This document shows, in pieces, positions 9,769-18,374 of a DNA stretch of 64,000 nucleotides. The position numbers and the translations under genes are program-made. The stretch spans positions 1 to 64,000 of the forward strand of contig NZ_RIAS01000006.1 in assembly GCF_003719335.1 (NCBI RefSeq), read 5' to 3'. Each line of letters starts with the position of its first letter. Positions within the stretch are counted from its first letter, which is position 1. The notes below the pieces were generated by a model. The model did not search any database. It saw nothing but the letters and a program-made list of their open reading frames with translations, and had not been told where the DNA came from. The stretch comes from Paenibacillus amylolyticus. GTDB lineage: Bacteria; Bacillota; Bacilli; Paenibacillales; Paenibacillaceae.

Positions 9769-10506
9769 CTATATTCCACAAGGCATTCTGAATTGTACAA
9801 ACGTATCCCCAGACGGAAGCTGCTCCGTTCTGACTTTTTTACCTTTGAGTACAGCTGTTAATTGCCGCAGCGTTTCTGGATCTGGGGTCTGATCTCCGTC
9901 CAAACGGACGACGACATCTCCATGATCCTGTCCGAAGTTCAAGGTCAGTTTGCGCACCTCTCCCCAAGACGACCGGCCACCGCCATACTGATAGGCCCGA
10001 ATTGCATCCGCAATCGCCCCCGTAAGCGACTCGCCATCCTCGGGAGAGACCAGAGCACTGAGCTGCAGCTCTTCTTCTACTTCCACATGCAATTCCAGTG
10101 CAGCTCCACTGGCCCGAAAAGATTGCAAATAAAAGACGAGAGAAGGTATACCTAATTTAGATATCCGGCTTTCTTCCGTTACCCGCTCTTTTATTCTTTC
10201 CACACATTGCAGGGATTTATCAAGTTTGCCCAGCCTAAGATATCCATATAACACTTGGAGATCGTTCATCCAGTCATGCCGATGATGATTTAATGAAGCT
10301 ATTGCTGTTTTTTCCATGGATTGAATGATGATTCTGCGTTCCGCCTCCGCCTGCTTTTTCATCGCATATCCTGATACTAACATCACTGCGACGGACCAAA
10401 ATGCGCACACAGCGCTCGCAAAAGGCGCCGGATACAACATAACGAAAACCAAAGGAATCACAAGTGAACATGCCGCAATCCACGGCACTCTTTTCCAGGA
10501 TTTCAT
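9769..10506 (-). CDS. spo0B: Spo0B-like sporulation phosphotransferase with membrane segments
   Basis: 245 residues from the ATG at 10506, with GGGGAG 5 nt upstream. The phosphotransfer motif RHDWMNDLQ is present, with His77 as the expected phosphorylated residue; it would pass phosphate from Spo0F to Spo0A. A degenerate histidine-kinase-like C-terminal domain follows. Unlike the soluble, roughly 190-residue B. subtilis Spo0B, residues 1-48 contain two hydrophobic stretches that look like a membrane hairpin. The position between rpmA and obg is the same as in Bacillus, so orthology is likely although sequence conservation is low outside the His motif. Confidence 0.85.
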   Translation of the reverse strand: MKSWKRVPWIAACSLVIPLVFVMLYPAPFASAVCAFWSVAVMLVSGYAMKKQAEAERRIIIQSMEKTAIASLNHHRHDWMNDLQVLYGYLRLGKLDKSLQCVERIKERVTEESRISKLGIPSLVFYLQSFRASGAALELHVEVEEELQLSALVSPEDGESLTGAIADAIRAYQYGGGRSSWGEVRKLTLNFGQDHGDVVVRLDGDQTPDPETLRQLTAVLKGKKVRTEQLPSGDTFVQFRMPCGI

Positions 10507-10606
10507 GGCTTCTCCCCGTTCTACCAAACTCGGTTGGTTTCAACCCACCGTAACCAAGTATAACATGTCTTTTCTGCCAGTTCATTATCGAATAGTCGCA
10601 GAATGC

Positions 10607-10634
10607 AAAAAACCTCCGGCAAAAATGCCGAAGG
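10607..10634 (-). terminator. Terminator after rpmA
   Basis: CCTTCGGCA and TGCCGGAGG (minus strand) form a 9-bp stem with one mismatch-free core and a 4-nt loop, followed by TTTTTT (10607-10612). It ends the rplU-prp-rpmA operon before spo0B. Confidence 0.85.
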
Positions 10635-10656
10635 CTCCTTAGGCGGAATGCCGATA

Positions 10657-10968
10657 TTAAGCTTCTACTGCAGCTGCTACTGGAGCAACGTCTACAGGGT
10701 AGATGCTTACTTTTTTACGATCGCGACCCCAACGTTCGAATTTAACAACGCCGTCGATTTTCGCGAACAAAGTGTCATCTTTACCGATACCCACGTTTGT
10801 TCCTGGGTGAATTTTCGTTCCGCGTTGGCGAACGAGAATGCTACCACCAGTTACAGTTTGGCCATCTGCACGTTTAACACCCAGACGTTGTGCATTACTG
10901 TCACGTCCGTTCTTCGTGGAACCTACACCTTTTTTCGATGCGAACAACTGAAGATTTAATTTCAACAT
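10657..10968 (-). CDS. rpmA: Ribosomal protein L27 with cleavable N-terminal extension
   Basis: 103 residues. The family core starts at [15 protein letters not shown] and contains the usual [16 protein letters not shown] segment near the peptidyl-transferase centre. The N-terminus carries MLKLNLQLF, the nine-residue extension known in Firmicutes to be removed by the protease Prp, whose gene is immediately upstream. Encoding substrate and processing protease together in rplU-prp-rpmA is the conserved Firmicute arrangement. Confidence 0.97.
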   Translation of the reverse strand: MLKLNLQLFASKKGVGSTKNGRDSNAQRLGVKRADGQTVTGGSILVRQRGTKIHPGTNVGIGKDDTLFAKIDGVVKFERWGRDRKKVSIYPVDVAPVAAAVEA

Positions 10969-10991
10969 GATTGGTTTTCCTCCTTCTTTGC

Positions 10992-11321
10992 TTATTTGTG
11001 TTGCTGTATTTGAATATACTTCCCGTATGACTCTGCAATATTAGAGAGCATAACTACCATGGATTCGAGCAACAACTGTACCTGAGAAAAAGTTTCCCCT
11101 TTTGCCAGCATCGGTAAAGAACCGCTTAAAAAGCCATTCTTCATCTTGGCATCCATCTCGACACCAGTTAATGCCTCAATCGAGTTCACTGTACCTACTG
11201 TAACAGCAGATACCCCGGCACATACGATATCTTCTCCACGCTTGGCAAAATTGGCATGCCCTTCAATAGAAAAGCGTTCGATGTTCCCGTCCTTATCACG
11301 AAAGATTTGAACGATAATCAC
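10992..11321 (-). CDS. prp: Ribosomal-processing cysteine protease Prp
   Basis: 109 residues (ysxB family). It is a small cysteine protease that cuts the L27 N-terminal extension. His22 in EGHANF and Cys34 in DIVCAGVS are the catalytic pair. The start is GTG at 11321 after AAGGTG. It lies 13 bp after rplU and 23 bp before rpmA. Confidence 0.95.
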   Translation of the reverse strand: MIIVQIFRDKDGNIERFSIEGHANFAKRGEDIVCAGVSAVTVGTVNSIEALTGVEMDAKMKNGFLSGSLPMLAKGETFSQVQLLLESMVVMLSNIAESYGKYIQIQQHK

Positions 11322-11334
11322 TTATCGCACCTTC

Positions 11335-11646
11335 TTACGCTTTGATTTTTTCGATAGTTACTTTAGTGTACGGTTGACGGTGACCTTGCTTCACATGGTA
11401 GTTCTTTTTCGGTTTGTATTTGTATACAACAACCTTTTGACCTTTGCCATGTTTCTCAACCTTAGCCGTTACAGTAGCTCCGGAAACCAATGGTGTACCT
11501 GCTGTCAAACCTTGATCGTTAGATACAGCCAGGACACGGTCGAACGTTACGCTTTCGCCGTCGTTCGCATTCAATTTCTCGATGAACAGAACATCGCCCT
11601 CTTGGACTTTGTACTGTTTGCCGCCTGTTTCAATAATTGCGTACAT
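11335..11646 (-). CDS. rplU: Ribosomal protein L21
   Basis: 103 residues, full family length. The start [14 protein letters not shown] and the C-terminal [19 protein letters not shown] block are typical. It is the first gene of rplU-prp-rpmA and is preceded by a structured leader (11647-11760). Confidence 0.98.
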   Translation of the reverse strand: MYAIIETGGKQYKVQEGDVLFIEKLNANDGESVTFDRVLAVSNDQGLTAGTPLVSGATVTAKVEKHGKGQKVVVYKYKPKKNYHVKQGHRQPYTKVTIEKIKA

Positions 11647-11760
11647 TTGCCTTGCACCTCCTCATGTCTCAGACTCGCCCGTTCTCAGGTGACAATGCCT
11701 TGCGGAACTGTTCTTAAACCTGGTCAGTGCGGTTACAGCATGTGCAAGACCAATAGGCTA
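11647..11760 (-). promoter_or_regulatory. L21 leader RNA (probable)
   Basis: The 5' UTR of rplU contains ACCGCACTGACCAGGTTTAA, then CCGCAAGGC and CACCTGAGAACGGGCGAGT before the AGGAGGTG ribosome site. These blocks match what I recall of the L21 leader family of low-GC Gram-positives, which probably mediates autogenous control. A covariance-model search would settle it. Confidence 0.6.
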
Positions 11761-11800
11761 AACACATACTTGATGATTATATCACGCAGTATATTAAAAA

Positions 11801-13051
11801 TCAATGCAAAGGTGAAATATATCTTTTCCCCGTGCCATGACAGGAAGAACAAGCCTCTACGTAGGGCAAGGTGCTCTCTTCTCTTACTTTTTTACGAGTC
11901 AGTTCAAGCAATCCAAGCTTCGTCCATCCCATCACAAAAGCTTTGGTTCGATCCTTGCGCAGCGCCTGCTCCAGCACAGACGCTACATCATACCGATTCG
12001 ACGCCTCTTCCATATCGATGAAGTCAACGATAATCATGCCGCCAATATCCCGCAGTCGCATTAACCGAGCAATCTCAACTGCAGCCTGCATGTTGGTTTC
12101 GGTTACCGTCTCTTCCAAGCTGTCTCCACCTGCTCCGGTATACTTGCCTGTATTCACATCAATCACTGTCAGCGCTTCGGTATGATCAATAACGATATAT
12201 CCACCTCCGGGCAGCCAAACTTTGCGTGCAAAATCTTTGTTCAGCTGTTCTTGCACCCCGTAAGCATCAAAGATGGATTCCGTTCCGGAATACACTTGAA
12301 CTCGAGGCACATGCCCTGGACAAATCTCTTCAAGCAACGTCTGTATTACGCGAGCTTGTTCTTCACTATCCGTGATCACCTCGTCACTACCAGGAGTGTA
12401 CACATCTCTAATCACTCGCTGAATCATGCTTTGGTCCTGGTGTAGCAAGCTTGGAGAAGGCAAACTGTCTGCTTTTTCTCGAATCAGAAGCCACTGAGCG
12501 CGCAACGTCTCCAAATCAGTCTGAATGGCCTCATGCGGCTCTTCCGCAGATACGGTACGAATAATCAGTCCTTCTTCGGCCCGGAGCAACTGCTCTCCCA
12601 TCGCTTTGAGGCGGGAACGATCTCCCTCCCGGGCAATCTTTTTGGAAACAGCCACATAACCCGCTACAGGCATGTAAACAAGCCAGCGGCCCGGAAGTGA
12701 ATAATGAGTCGTCACCCGGGCTCCTTTGCTTCCGACCGGTTCCTTCAGAACCTGTACAATTAATTCCTGACCCGGACGCAGCAACTCCGAGATGGAAGGT
12801 TTTATTTTGGGTTGCTTCTCCAGATGGGGATGAAGCACATCATCCACATACAGGAACGCATTTTTTCTCTGACCAATATCCACAAAGGCAGCCTGCATAC
12901 CCGGTAACACATTCACTACCCTTCCCTTGAAAAAGGAACCCAGCAGTCCGCGCGCACGTGTACGCTCTGCCGTGAATTCCACAGCTTTGCCTTCTTCCAG
13001 AAGCACCATTTGCATGAGGTTATGTTCATTATGTACAATCATTTGTTTCAT
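11801..13051 (-). CDS. rng: Ribonuclease G/E family endoribonuclease
   Basis: 416 residues, an RNase G-sized enzyme without the long RNase E tail. An S1 domain lies at about residues 35-115. The catalytic metal-binding aspartates are in DVNTGK and DFIDM, and a CSSCHGTG zinc-link occurs near the C-terminus. It starts at ATG 13051 with AGAGGTGA upstream. The gene sits between spoIVFB and rplU; B. subtilis lacks it, but an RNase G/E at this site is common in related Firmicutes. It could process the downstream ribosomal-protein message or rRNA (inference). Confidence 0.93.
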   Translation of the reverse strand: MKQMIVHNEHNLMQMVLLEEGKAVEFTAERTRARGLLGSFFKGRVVNVLPGMQAAFVDIGQRKNAFLYVDDVLHPHLEKQPKIKPSISELLRPGQELIVQVLKEPVGSKGARVTTHYSLPGRWLVYMPVAGYVAVSKKIAREGDRSRLKAMGEQLLRAEEGLIIRTVSAEEPHEAIQTDLETLRAQWLLIREKADSLPSPSLLHQDQSMIQRVIRDVYTPGSDEVITDSEEQARVIQTLLEEICPGHVPRVQVYSGTESIFDAYGVQEQLNKDFARKVWLPGGGYIVIDHTEALTVIDVNTGKYTGAGGDSLEETVTETNMQAAVEIARLMRLRDIGGMIIVDFIDMEEASNRYDVASVLEQALRKDRTKAFVMGWTKLGLLELTRKKVREESTLPYVEACSSCHGTGKRYISPLH

Positions 13052-13160
13052 GGCTTCACCTCTAGAAGACCCTTCAATTCATCCACATCCATTTCATATT
13101 ATGGGCAATAATTATCATAGATGTATTACCCCGTTTGAGAACAGGTTCATCAGCAGGCTT

Positions 13161-14021
13161 TCACAATTTATCGGTATTTTGTTGAAAATAAGAACCGATC
13201 ACACGCTGTTCAGGCAAAACTGCCAGGATACGTCCCTGCTTATTCATCACGTATACCATATGGTACCTTTCCCTTTTTAATAGACGCAAAATAGTGTCCA
13301 AAGGTTTCGCTGGGAACGAGATTATTGGTTGGGCTAAGCCACCTGTAGCTGCATACCGGACAAAAACGGCTTCCCGGTTCATCAGAAAACGGATGAAACG
13401 GTAAGGCACGTTCCGATAATCCGTAAAGTTGGAGTAAAACAAAAAAAGGCCTATTAATAAAAGGTTCAACGGAAGCCCGTAATCGCCGGAAATCCACTTG
13501 CTAATCGCAACCAAAATAACCCCTGCGCTACACAGGATACTGATGCGATAAGTCCACATGAGCGTAGTATAGTAAGGAGCCCACAGGCTGACAATCGCCT
13601 GAACGATTTTCCCCCCATCCAGTGGCAGTACAGGCAACAGATTAAACAAAGCAATGAGCAGGTTGGCTTGGATGATATAATCCAGAAAGAGTGGGTCCCC
13701 CAACTGAAATCGCCTCAGAAGCAGTACTATGCCAACCATCAGAATGTTCTGCAACGGTCCTGCCAAGGCTATGACAATCTCGCGGTAAGCCGTCAGTTTG
13801 CCTCCATCTTCAATCACAGCCACTCCCCCAAAGGGAAGCATCTGTATAGATAGTACACGGCAGCCCAGAAGGGCCGCCGCAGCAGCATGTCCGCATTCAT
13901 GAATAAATACGATGGCAAACAGCGTGATTAGTTCAATAAAATGTCCAGTTAGCAGGGAAGTCATCATGATGATGACAAAAAACGGGTGAAGCGAGATTCG
14001 CACTCCCCACACCCTAATCAA
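13161..14021 (-). CDS. spoIVFB: SpoIVFB-like intramembrane zinc protease (site-2 protease)
   Basis: About 286 residues, an M50 peptidase with several membrane segments. HECGHAAAA supplies the HExxH zinc motif, and NLLPVLPLDGGK carries the third ligand aspartate. The C-terminus (about residues 225-285) resembles a CBS domain, as in SpoIVFB, which cleaves pro-sigma-K in the mother cell. The gene overlaps the end of spoIVFA. No ATG is available: TTG codons at 14030 and 14021 and GTG at 14012 are candidates, and TTG 14021 has GGAAG 9 nt upstream. Confidence 0.9.
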   Translation of the reverse strand: MIRVWGVRISLHPFFVIIMMTSLLTGHFIELITLFAIVFIHECGHAAAAALLGCRVLSIQMLPFGGVAVIEDGGKLTAYREIVIALAGPLQNILMVGIVLLLRRFQLGDPLFLDYIIQANLLIALFNLLPVLPLDGGKIVQAIVSLWAPYYTTLMWTYRISILCSAGVILVAISKWISGDYGLPLNLLLIGLFLFYSNFTDYRNVPYRFIRFLMNREAVFVRYAATGGLAQPIISFPAKPLDTILRLLKRERYHMVYVMNKQGRILAVLPEQRVIGSYFQQNTDKL

Positions 14022-14955
14022 GGGCAACAACTTCCGCAGGGTCTACGTACTCTTCTCCTTCTTTTATCGCAAAATAAAGCGTAGCAGGCTGATCCGTACT
14101 TCCACCTTTTAAACTTCCCAACACATTCCCCGCTTCGACCCAATCGTTCACCTGGACGTCACTCTCGTTCATTCGGCCGTATATGGCAGTCACCTTGCCA
14201 GCGTGCTGGATAACGACTGTATATCCGCTGGCTACATCCCCCAGAACCTCAAGCACACGCCCGGCACCTGAGCTGACGACTTGCACGAGCCCTCCTGTAG
14301 TAGCGGCATCTGGAACAATCTCGATCCCCTTCATACTTAAAGCAAATGGCTGAACAACCGTACCTGAAATCGGCTTTCCGAGAAGATGCTTGATTCCTGA
14401 GCCGTTCACTACATCGGTGGTATGTCCAAGCACTGGCAGGAAAGAAGGTGTCCCACCGAAATTCCGTTCATACCATGCCGTAGCCGCAGCAAAATCCATA
14501 TCGTTATGAAGTACATCAGCAATAACGGTTTTGGGTGCTATTGTCCATGATGCATTTAATTGAAACAGTCCCCACACGCCTACAAATAGTACTGCACTAA
14601 CTACCGTACGCCGCAGTAGCGATCGAAACAAATTAAAACCAGAACGTCCTGTAGGGCCGAAATGTCCGTTTTCCTTCTTCCACAGCCATTCCGGGTCTCT
14701 TTCCGCTGGTTCCTCTACAAAAGCAAACGGCTTATGCCGGTTCGGTTCATCATGCTCTCTATTTCTGCCTTGATCTTTACTTCCATCTATACTTATGTCT
14801 ATATTTCTCTCTCTCTCACTGCCTTGGTCTCTTTCTCTTCCACTATCCCATCGAAAAGCCGGCTTTTGTTCTTGTAACACTTCGTGCACTGCCCCATCCA
14901 TAAGCCGCCGAATCCGTTCTTCTCTTCTCTGTTTGATTCTTTGTTTTGTATTCAT
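14014..14955 (-). CDS. spoIVFA: SpoIVFA-like inhibitor with degenerate M23 domain
   Basis: 313 residues from the ATG at 14955 with GGAGG 7 nt upstream. A charged N-terminal half (about 1-115), rich in Arg/Glu/Asp/Gly, precedes one membrane segment (about 120-145) and a C-terminal M23/LytM-type fold. The zinc ligands of active M23 enzymes are absent: the usual LHF(E)I(H) motif reads LYFAI and the YAHL motif reads YGRM. A non-catalytic M23 fold next to an M50 protease is the SpoIVFA/SpoIVFB signature; SpoIVFA holds SpoIVFB inactive until SpoIVB cleaves it. A sigma-E-type promoter lies upstream. Confidence 0.88.
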   Translation of the reverse strand: MNTKQRIKQRREERIRRLMDGAVHEVLQEQKPAFRWDSGRERDQGSERERNIDISIDGSKDQGRNREHDEPNRHKPFAFVEEPAERDPEWLWKKENGHFGPTGRSGFNLFRSLLRRTVVSAVLFVGVWGLFQLNASWTIAPKTVIADVLHNDMDFAAATAWYERNFGGTPSFLPVLGHTTDVVNGSGIKHLLGKPISGTVVQPFALSMKGIEIVPDAATTGGLVQVVSSGAGRVLEVLGDVASGYTVVIQHAGKVTAIYGRMNESDVQVNDWVEAGNVLGSLKGGSTDQPATLYFAIKEGEEYVDPAEVVALD

Positions 14956-14987
14956 ACCATGTCCTCCCACTGAGGCTTGTTTACTAC

Positions 14988-15016
14988 ATCCTATGAATCA
15001 ACAGCAAAGAATATGA
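14988..15016 (-). promoter_or_regulatory. Sigma-E-type promoter of spoIVFAB
   Basis: On the minus strand, -35 TCATATT (15010-15016), a 14-bp spacer and -10 CATAGGAT (14988-14995) closely match the sigma-E consensus. The spoIVF operon is sigma-E dependent in B. subtilis. The element shares an identical 15 bp with the safA upstream region. Confidence 0.65.
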
Positions 15017-15171
15017 ACAAGCCTCCATACGAACTGAACCGTAAATAGAGCTTTATCTTCACAGCTGGAATGTTGTCGTGTGGGAGTGTCACTACGGCAG
15101 TTTACCAAACAGCTGACGCATGCAATAAACCAAAATAAAGCTTGTGAGCAGTGAGTATACGAAGTATACAC

Positions 15172-15212
15172 AAAAAAACAGCCGGACACGCTGTCCCGGC
15201 TGTTTTTTTAAA
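15172..15212 (-). terminator. Terminator after minD
   Basis: AAAAAAACAGCCGG and CCGGCTGTTTTTTT form a strong stem with a 9-nt loop and T runs on both strands. It ends the mreBCD-minCD operon. Confidence 0.9.
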
Positions 15213-15253
15213 ATTTCTATTTAACTAAATTTGTTTCACGCTATACATATCCT

Positions 15254-16048
15254 TTAGCCCATTCCAAAAAATTTCTTGAAACGAGAAAATGCGCCCTTCT
15301 TCTGCTCCATCTGCATTAAAGGAACGGTGTCTCCCAAAATTCGTCTTGCAATATTACGATAAGCAATAGCAGCAAGTGAATCCGGGTTCATCACTGTAGG
15401 TTCGCCTGAATTAGCAGCCTTGATGACAAGTTCATCATCCGGCACGATGCCAATCAGGTCGATGTTAAGTACTTGTAAAATACCATCGATATCAAGCATG
15501 TCACCTGACTTCACCATATTGTTGCGAATCCGGTTCACCACCAGCTTAGGAGACTGAATATGTGAACTCTCGAGCAAGCCGATGACACGATCCGCATCAC
15601 GCACTGCTGCATTTTCCGGTGTAGTGACCACGATGGCCTGATCTGCTCCTGCTACCGCATTTTTGAATCCCTGCTCAATCCCTGCCGGGCAGTCAATAAT
15701 GACGTATTCAAAATCTTTTTTAAGTTCCAGGATGATATCTTTCACCTGTTCTGGCGATACAGAGTTTTTGTCTCTCGTCTGCGCTGCAGGCAACATGTAT
15801 AATTCTTCAAAACGCTTGTCTTTGACTAATGCCTGATTTAGACGGCAACGGCCGTCCGCAACATCGCACAGATCGTAAATAATGCGGTTCTCGAGTCCCA
15901 TCACAACATCCAGATTACGAAGGCCGATATCGGTATCGACCAGACAAACCTTTTTGCCAAGCAGCGCCAGGGCTGTCCCGATGTTTGCCGAGGTGGTCGT
16001 CTTACCCACACCGCCTTTACCCGAAGTGATCACGATCGCCTCTCCCAT
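15254..16048 (-). CDS. minD: Septum site-determining ATPase MinD
   Basis: 264 residues. The deviant Walker A motif SGKGGVGKTT (9-18) marks the ParA/MinD family. The C-terminal SRFKKFFGMG is the amphipathic membrane-targeting helix. It recruits MinC to the membrane to block FtsZ ring assembly near the poles. It starts 3 bp after the minC stop. Confidence 0.98.
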   Translation of the reverse strand: MGEAIVITSGKGGVGKTTTSANIGTALALLGKKVCLVDTDIGLRNLDVVMGLENRIIYDLCDVADGRCRLNQALVKDKRFEELYMLPAAQTRDKNSVSPEQVKDIILELKKDFEYVIIDCPAGIEQGFKNAVAGADQAIVVTTPENAAVRDADRVIGLLESSHIQSPKLVVNRIRNNMVKSGDMLDIDGILQVLNIDLIGIVPDDELVIKAANSGEPTVMNPDSLAAIAYRNIARRILGDTVPLMQMEQKKGAFSRFKKFFGMG

Positions 16049-16051
16049 GAG

Positions 16052-16714
16052 CTACACTCCTTTAAACACATTAAAATCTCGGCGCAACCGAACGATATTG
16101 CTCATCTTGTCGATCTGCATCTGATTGTCCTGCAAATAAGCAAATTCCATTCCGGTTTCATGGCTCTCCCATTCATCCGGAGGACGACTGATCACATCAG
16201 CAATACGCAACTGTGTTGGTGCAAATACCGATGCTGCAATAATAGCCTCTTCGTCCCCGCTGATTCCAGCATGAGCCATACCTCTGAGTGAACCCAAAAC
16301 ATATATATCCCCAGTACACGTCACCGTGCCCCCTGGATTGATATCTCCGAGAAACAGGAGATTCCCCTCATGATGAAGCACCTGACCTGATCGTACCATG
16401 CCGCACATCGTCACAATCGGCGGGGGACCTTTGACCTCCTGTACAAGTGCAGGCGAGTCAAAGGATCGGATCAGTAGATTCCCTTTTTGCTTCAATGTAT
16501 CCAGAATCTCTTCTTTCTGATCTTCCGTAACTTCTCGCGCTCCCAGCTTGATATCCACATGAACAATCGGTCCGGTCAAAATGTTTTGATGGCTGTGTTC
16601 CAGCTTATAGCGGAGCTCATAGAGCAATTCCTCGAATTCACATTGATCGTCCAACAGGAAAACCAAGCCGTCTCGGATGCCTTTAATCGTTACGTGATTC
16701 GATTTTACCGTCAT
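16052..16714 (-). CDS. minC: Septum site-determining protein MinC
   Basis: 220 residues. The N-terminal domain (about 1-100) inhibits FtsZ. The C-terminal beta-helix domain (about 105-210) has the LGDINPGGTV and DIYVLGSLRGMAHAG repeats that bind MinD and dimerise. It pairs with minD in the operon. Confidence 0.96.
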   Translation of the reverse strand: MTVKSNHVTIKGIRDGLVFLLDDQCEFEELLYELRYKLEHSHQNILTGPIVHVDIKLGAREVTEDQKEEILDTLKQKGNLLIRSFDSPALVQEVKGPPPIVTMCGMVRSGQVLHHEGNLLFLGDINPGGTVTCTGDIYVLGSLRGMAHAGISGDEEAIIAASVFAPTQLRIADVISRPPDEWESHETGMEFAYLQDNQMQIDKMSNIVRLRRDFNVFKGV

Positions 16715-16788
16715 AAGCCTGTCCCTCCCATCTCATTACATTTCGTGCCCCGGTTCCCAAGTTCCTGCTTCTTGCTCCATAAATGTCA

Positions 16789-17322
16789 TCAGGAAGCTTC
16801 ATCTGCTTTACTTTTAGGTGTGCCGATCTTCTCCAGCTGTTTGCGCAGAGGCACATAAATGATCAGGGTAAACACAAAGTGAACAAACAAATTAGGGATC
16901 ATGTATTCGATCAGTGCCCAGTCAAAAGTCACATGATTGAGCTGGAAAAGCTTGTATAAGAAAAATAACATCGTATCATTCAGCAAACTACCAAGCAGGA
17001 CAACCGAAACCATGATAGGCATTGGTGCACGCGGTGCTTGAAATATGAGTCCCATCATATAAGCAGATAATCCCATGGAGAATCCGTAGGGCCCGATCAT
17101 CTCCCCGTAGAAGACGACGTCATGCAAGAGTCCAAATAATATGCCGAGCACAAGGGCTGTATGCCTGTGATGATACACAGCAAAAAATAAAATAACGATA
17201 TAAACCAGATTGGCTGAAATACGCATTTGCCAAGCCGAAGGAATCAATTGTGGCAGAATCGTATCCTCGGCAATAAACAGAACGAACAGTAGCAGAAACA
17301 AAACCTGTTTGCGCGTGACCAT
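16789..17322 (-). CDS. mreD: Rod shape-determining protein MreD
   Basis: 177 residues, mostly hydrophobic with five or six membrane segments; the family is poorly conserved. The ATG overlaps the mreC stop in TAATG. With MreC it forms the membrane part of the elongation complex. Confidence 0.93.
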   Translation of the reverse strand: MVTRKQVLFLLLFVLFIAEDTILPQLIPSAWQMRISANLVYIVILFFAVYHHRHTALVLGILFGLLHDVVFYGEMIGPYGFSMGLSAYMMGLIFQAPRAPMPIMVSVVLLGSLLNDTMLFFLYKLFQLNHVTFDWALIEYMIPNLFVHFVFTLIIYVPLRKQLEKIGTPKSKADEAS

Positions 17323-18194
17323 TATTCTTTAACCTCAGGCGGAATGATTACAATCAGCTGTTTCCAATCGAGAAAATTCGCATATGGCTCGATAGTAGCT
17401 GTCTTCGTCAGACCATACTCGCTTTTCTCAATGCTCTTCACTTTACCAATACGCATGTACTTTGGAAAATTATTAATTATACCAGAAGAGATGATTTCAT
17501 CATCTTTTGCGATATTAGAATCCTCTGCTATCTTGGTCATCTTCAACATGCCGCTCTTCGGATCATAACTTTCGATCATGCCAAACACTTTCTCTTTGCC
17601 CACAGCCGTAGCTGCAATCGCATTCGATGTTGGGTCATTGGCATCCATCGAAGTTAGCAAGTTTACCGTTGATGTATACGAACTGACATGGCTGATCACC
17701 CCAACCAGTCCTTCCTGTGAAGTAACGGCCATACCCGGTTTGATGCCTGCGTTCTCTCCGATGTCTATGTTGATCGTTCTACTGTTCGGGTCTGAATTGG
17801 CACTGATAACTTGCGCAATTCGAGAACCATAGTTATAACGTTCCTGTTGCTCTCTTGTAAAGTTAAGCATCTTCTGGAGCTGTAAGTTTGTCTGCTCCAG
17901 ATCATTGTATTTCAATCGGTCACGTGTATAGTGTCCCATCGCGATGCGAAGCTCTTCATTTTCCTGGTACACCGCACGCATGTTCGCCACATCTTTGAAA
18001 AAGCCCGCTACATAAGAAGCGGGCTTGTAAAATACGTATTGTACAAATCCAACTGAATCCTTCAGGAATTTCTCCGGCCAGGATAAATTGGCTCGCGGAC
18101 TAAGCGTAAAGCCCATCAGCGCGATAAATGTAACAAGGCCCACCAGCAAAACAAAAAGTCTTTTGTTGCCAAGCAGTTTAAACAGTTCCAACAC
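17322..18194 (-). CDS. mreC: Rod shape-determining protein MreC
   Basis: 290 residues. It has one N-terminal membrane helix (about 12-30), then a periplasm-facing coiled coil (about 70-115) and beta domains with the IGENAGIKPGMAV and GLVGVIS motifs. It scaffolds the elongasome between MreB/MreD and the penicillin-binding proteins. No ATG start is available; GTG 18194 or TTG 18191 are candidates and TTG has slightly better spacing to AGAGG. Confidence 0.95.
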   Translation of the reverse strand: MLELFKLLGNKRLFVLLVGLVTFIALMGFTLSPRANLSWPEKFLKDSVGFVQYVFYKPASYVAGFFKDVANMRAVYQENEELRIAMGHYTRDRLKYNDLEQTNLQLQKMLNFTREQQERYNYGSRIAQVISANSDPNSRTINIDIGENAGIKPGMAVTSQEGLVGVISHVSSYTSTVNLLTSMDANDPTSNAIAATAVGKEKVFGMIESYDPKSGMLKMTKIAEDSNIAKDDEIISSGIINNFPKYMRIGKVKSIEKSEYGLTKTATIEPYANFLDWKQLIVIIPPEVKE

Positions 18195-18374
18195 CCTCTA
18201 ACATCCATTATTCTCTTCCGAGCCCAGCCCGGTGGGGAGACATCAGACCTGAAGTCTCTGCGAGAATATCAATCGATCCTCCCCTGTTAAGCGGGTTATA
18301 GCTCTCCCGGAATATCCGGGTACTCTACCTTGAAGTGTTGCCGCCCAATCAGGGATTAGACGGCAAGCAATTCA
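18195..18374 (-). other. Structured mreB-mreC intergenic region
   Basis: The 180-bp gap contains, in minus-strand order, a 10-bp stem CCGTCTAATC/GATTGGGCGG directly after mreB, a CCCGG/CCGGG hairpin near 18300, and further GC-rich short repeats. None has a T run, so simple termination is unlikely. They could adjust expression of mreB relative to mreCD. Confidence 0.5.

Noticed and set aside
11374..12021. 215-codon plus-strand frame across rplU and rng
   Set aside because: Antisense to two well-supported genes and the L21 leader; composition is not protein-like.
14014..14955. Active M23 endopeptidase
   Set aside because: The zinc-ligand motifs are replaced (LYFAI, YGRM), so a SpoIVFA-type inhibitor is the better reading.
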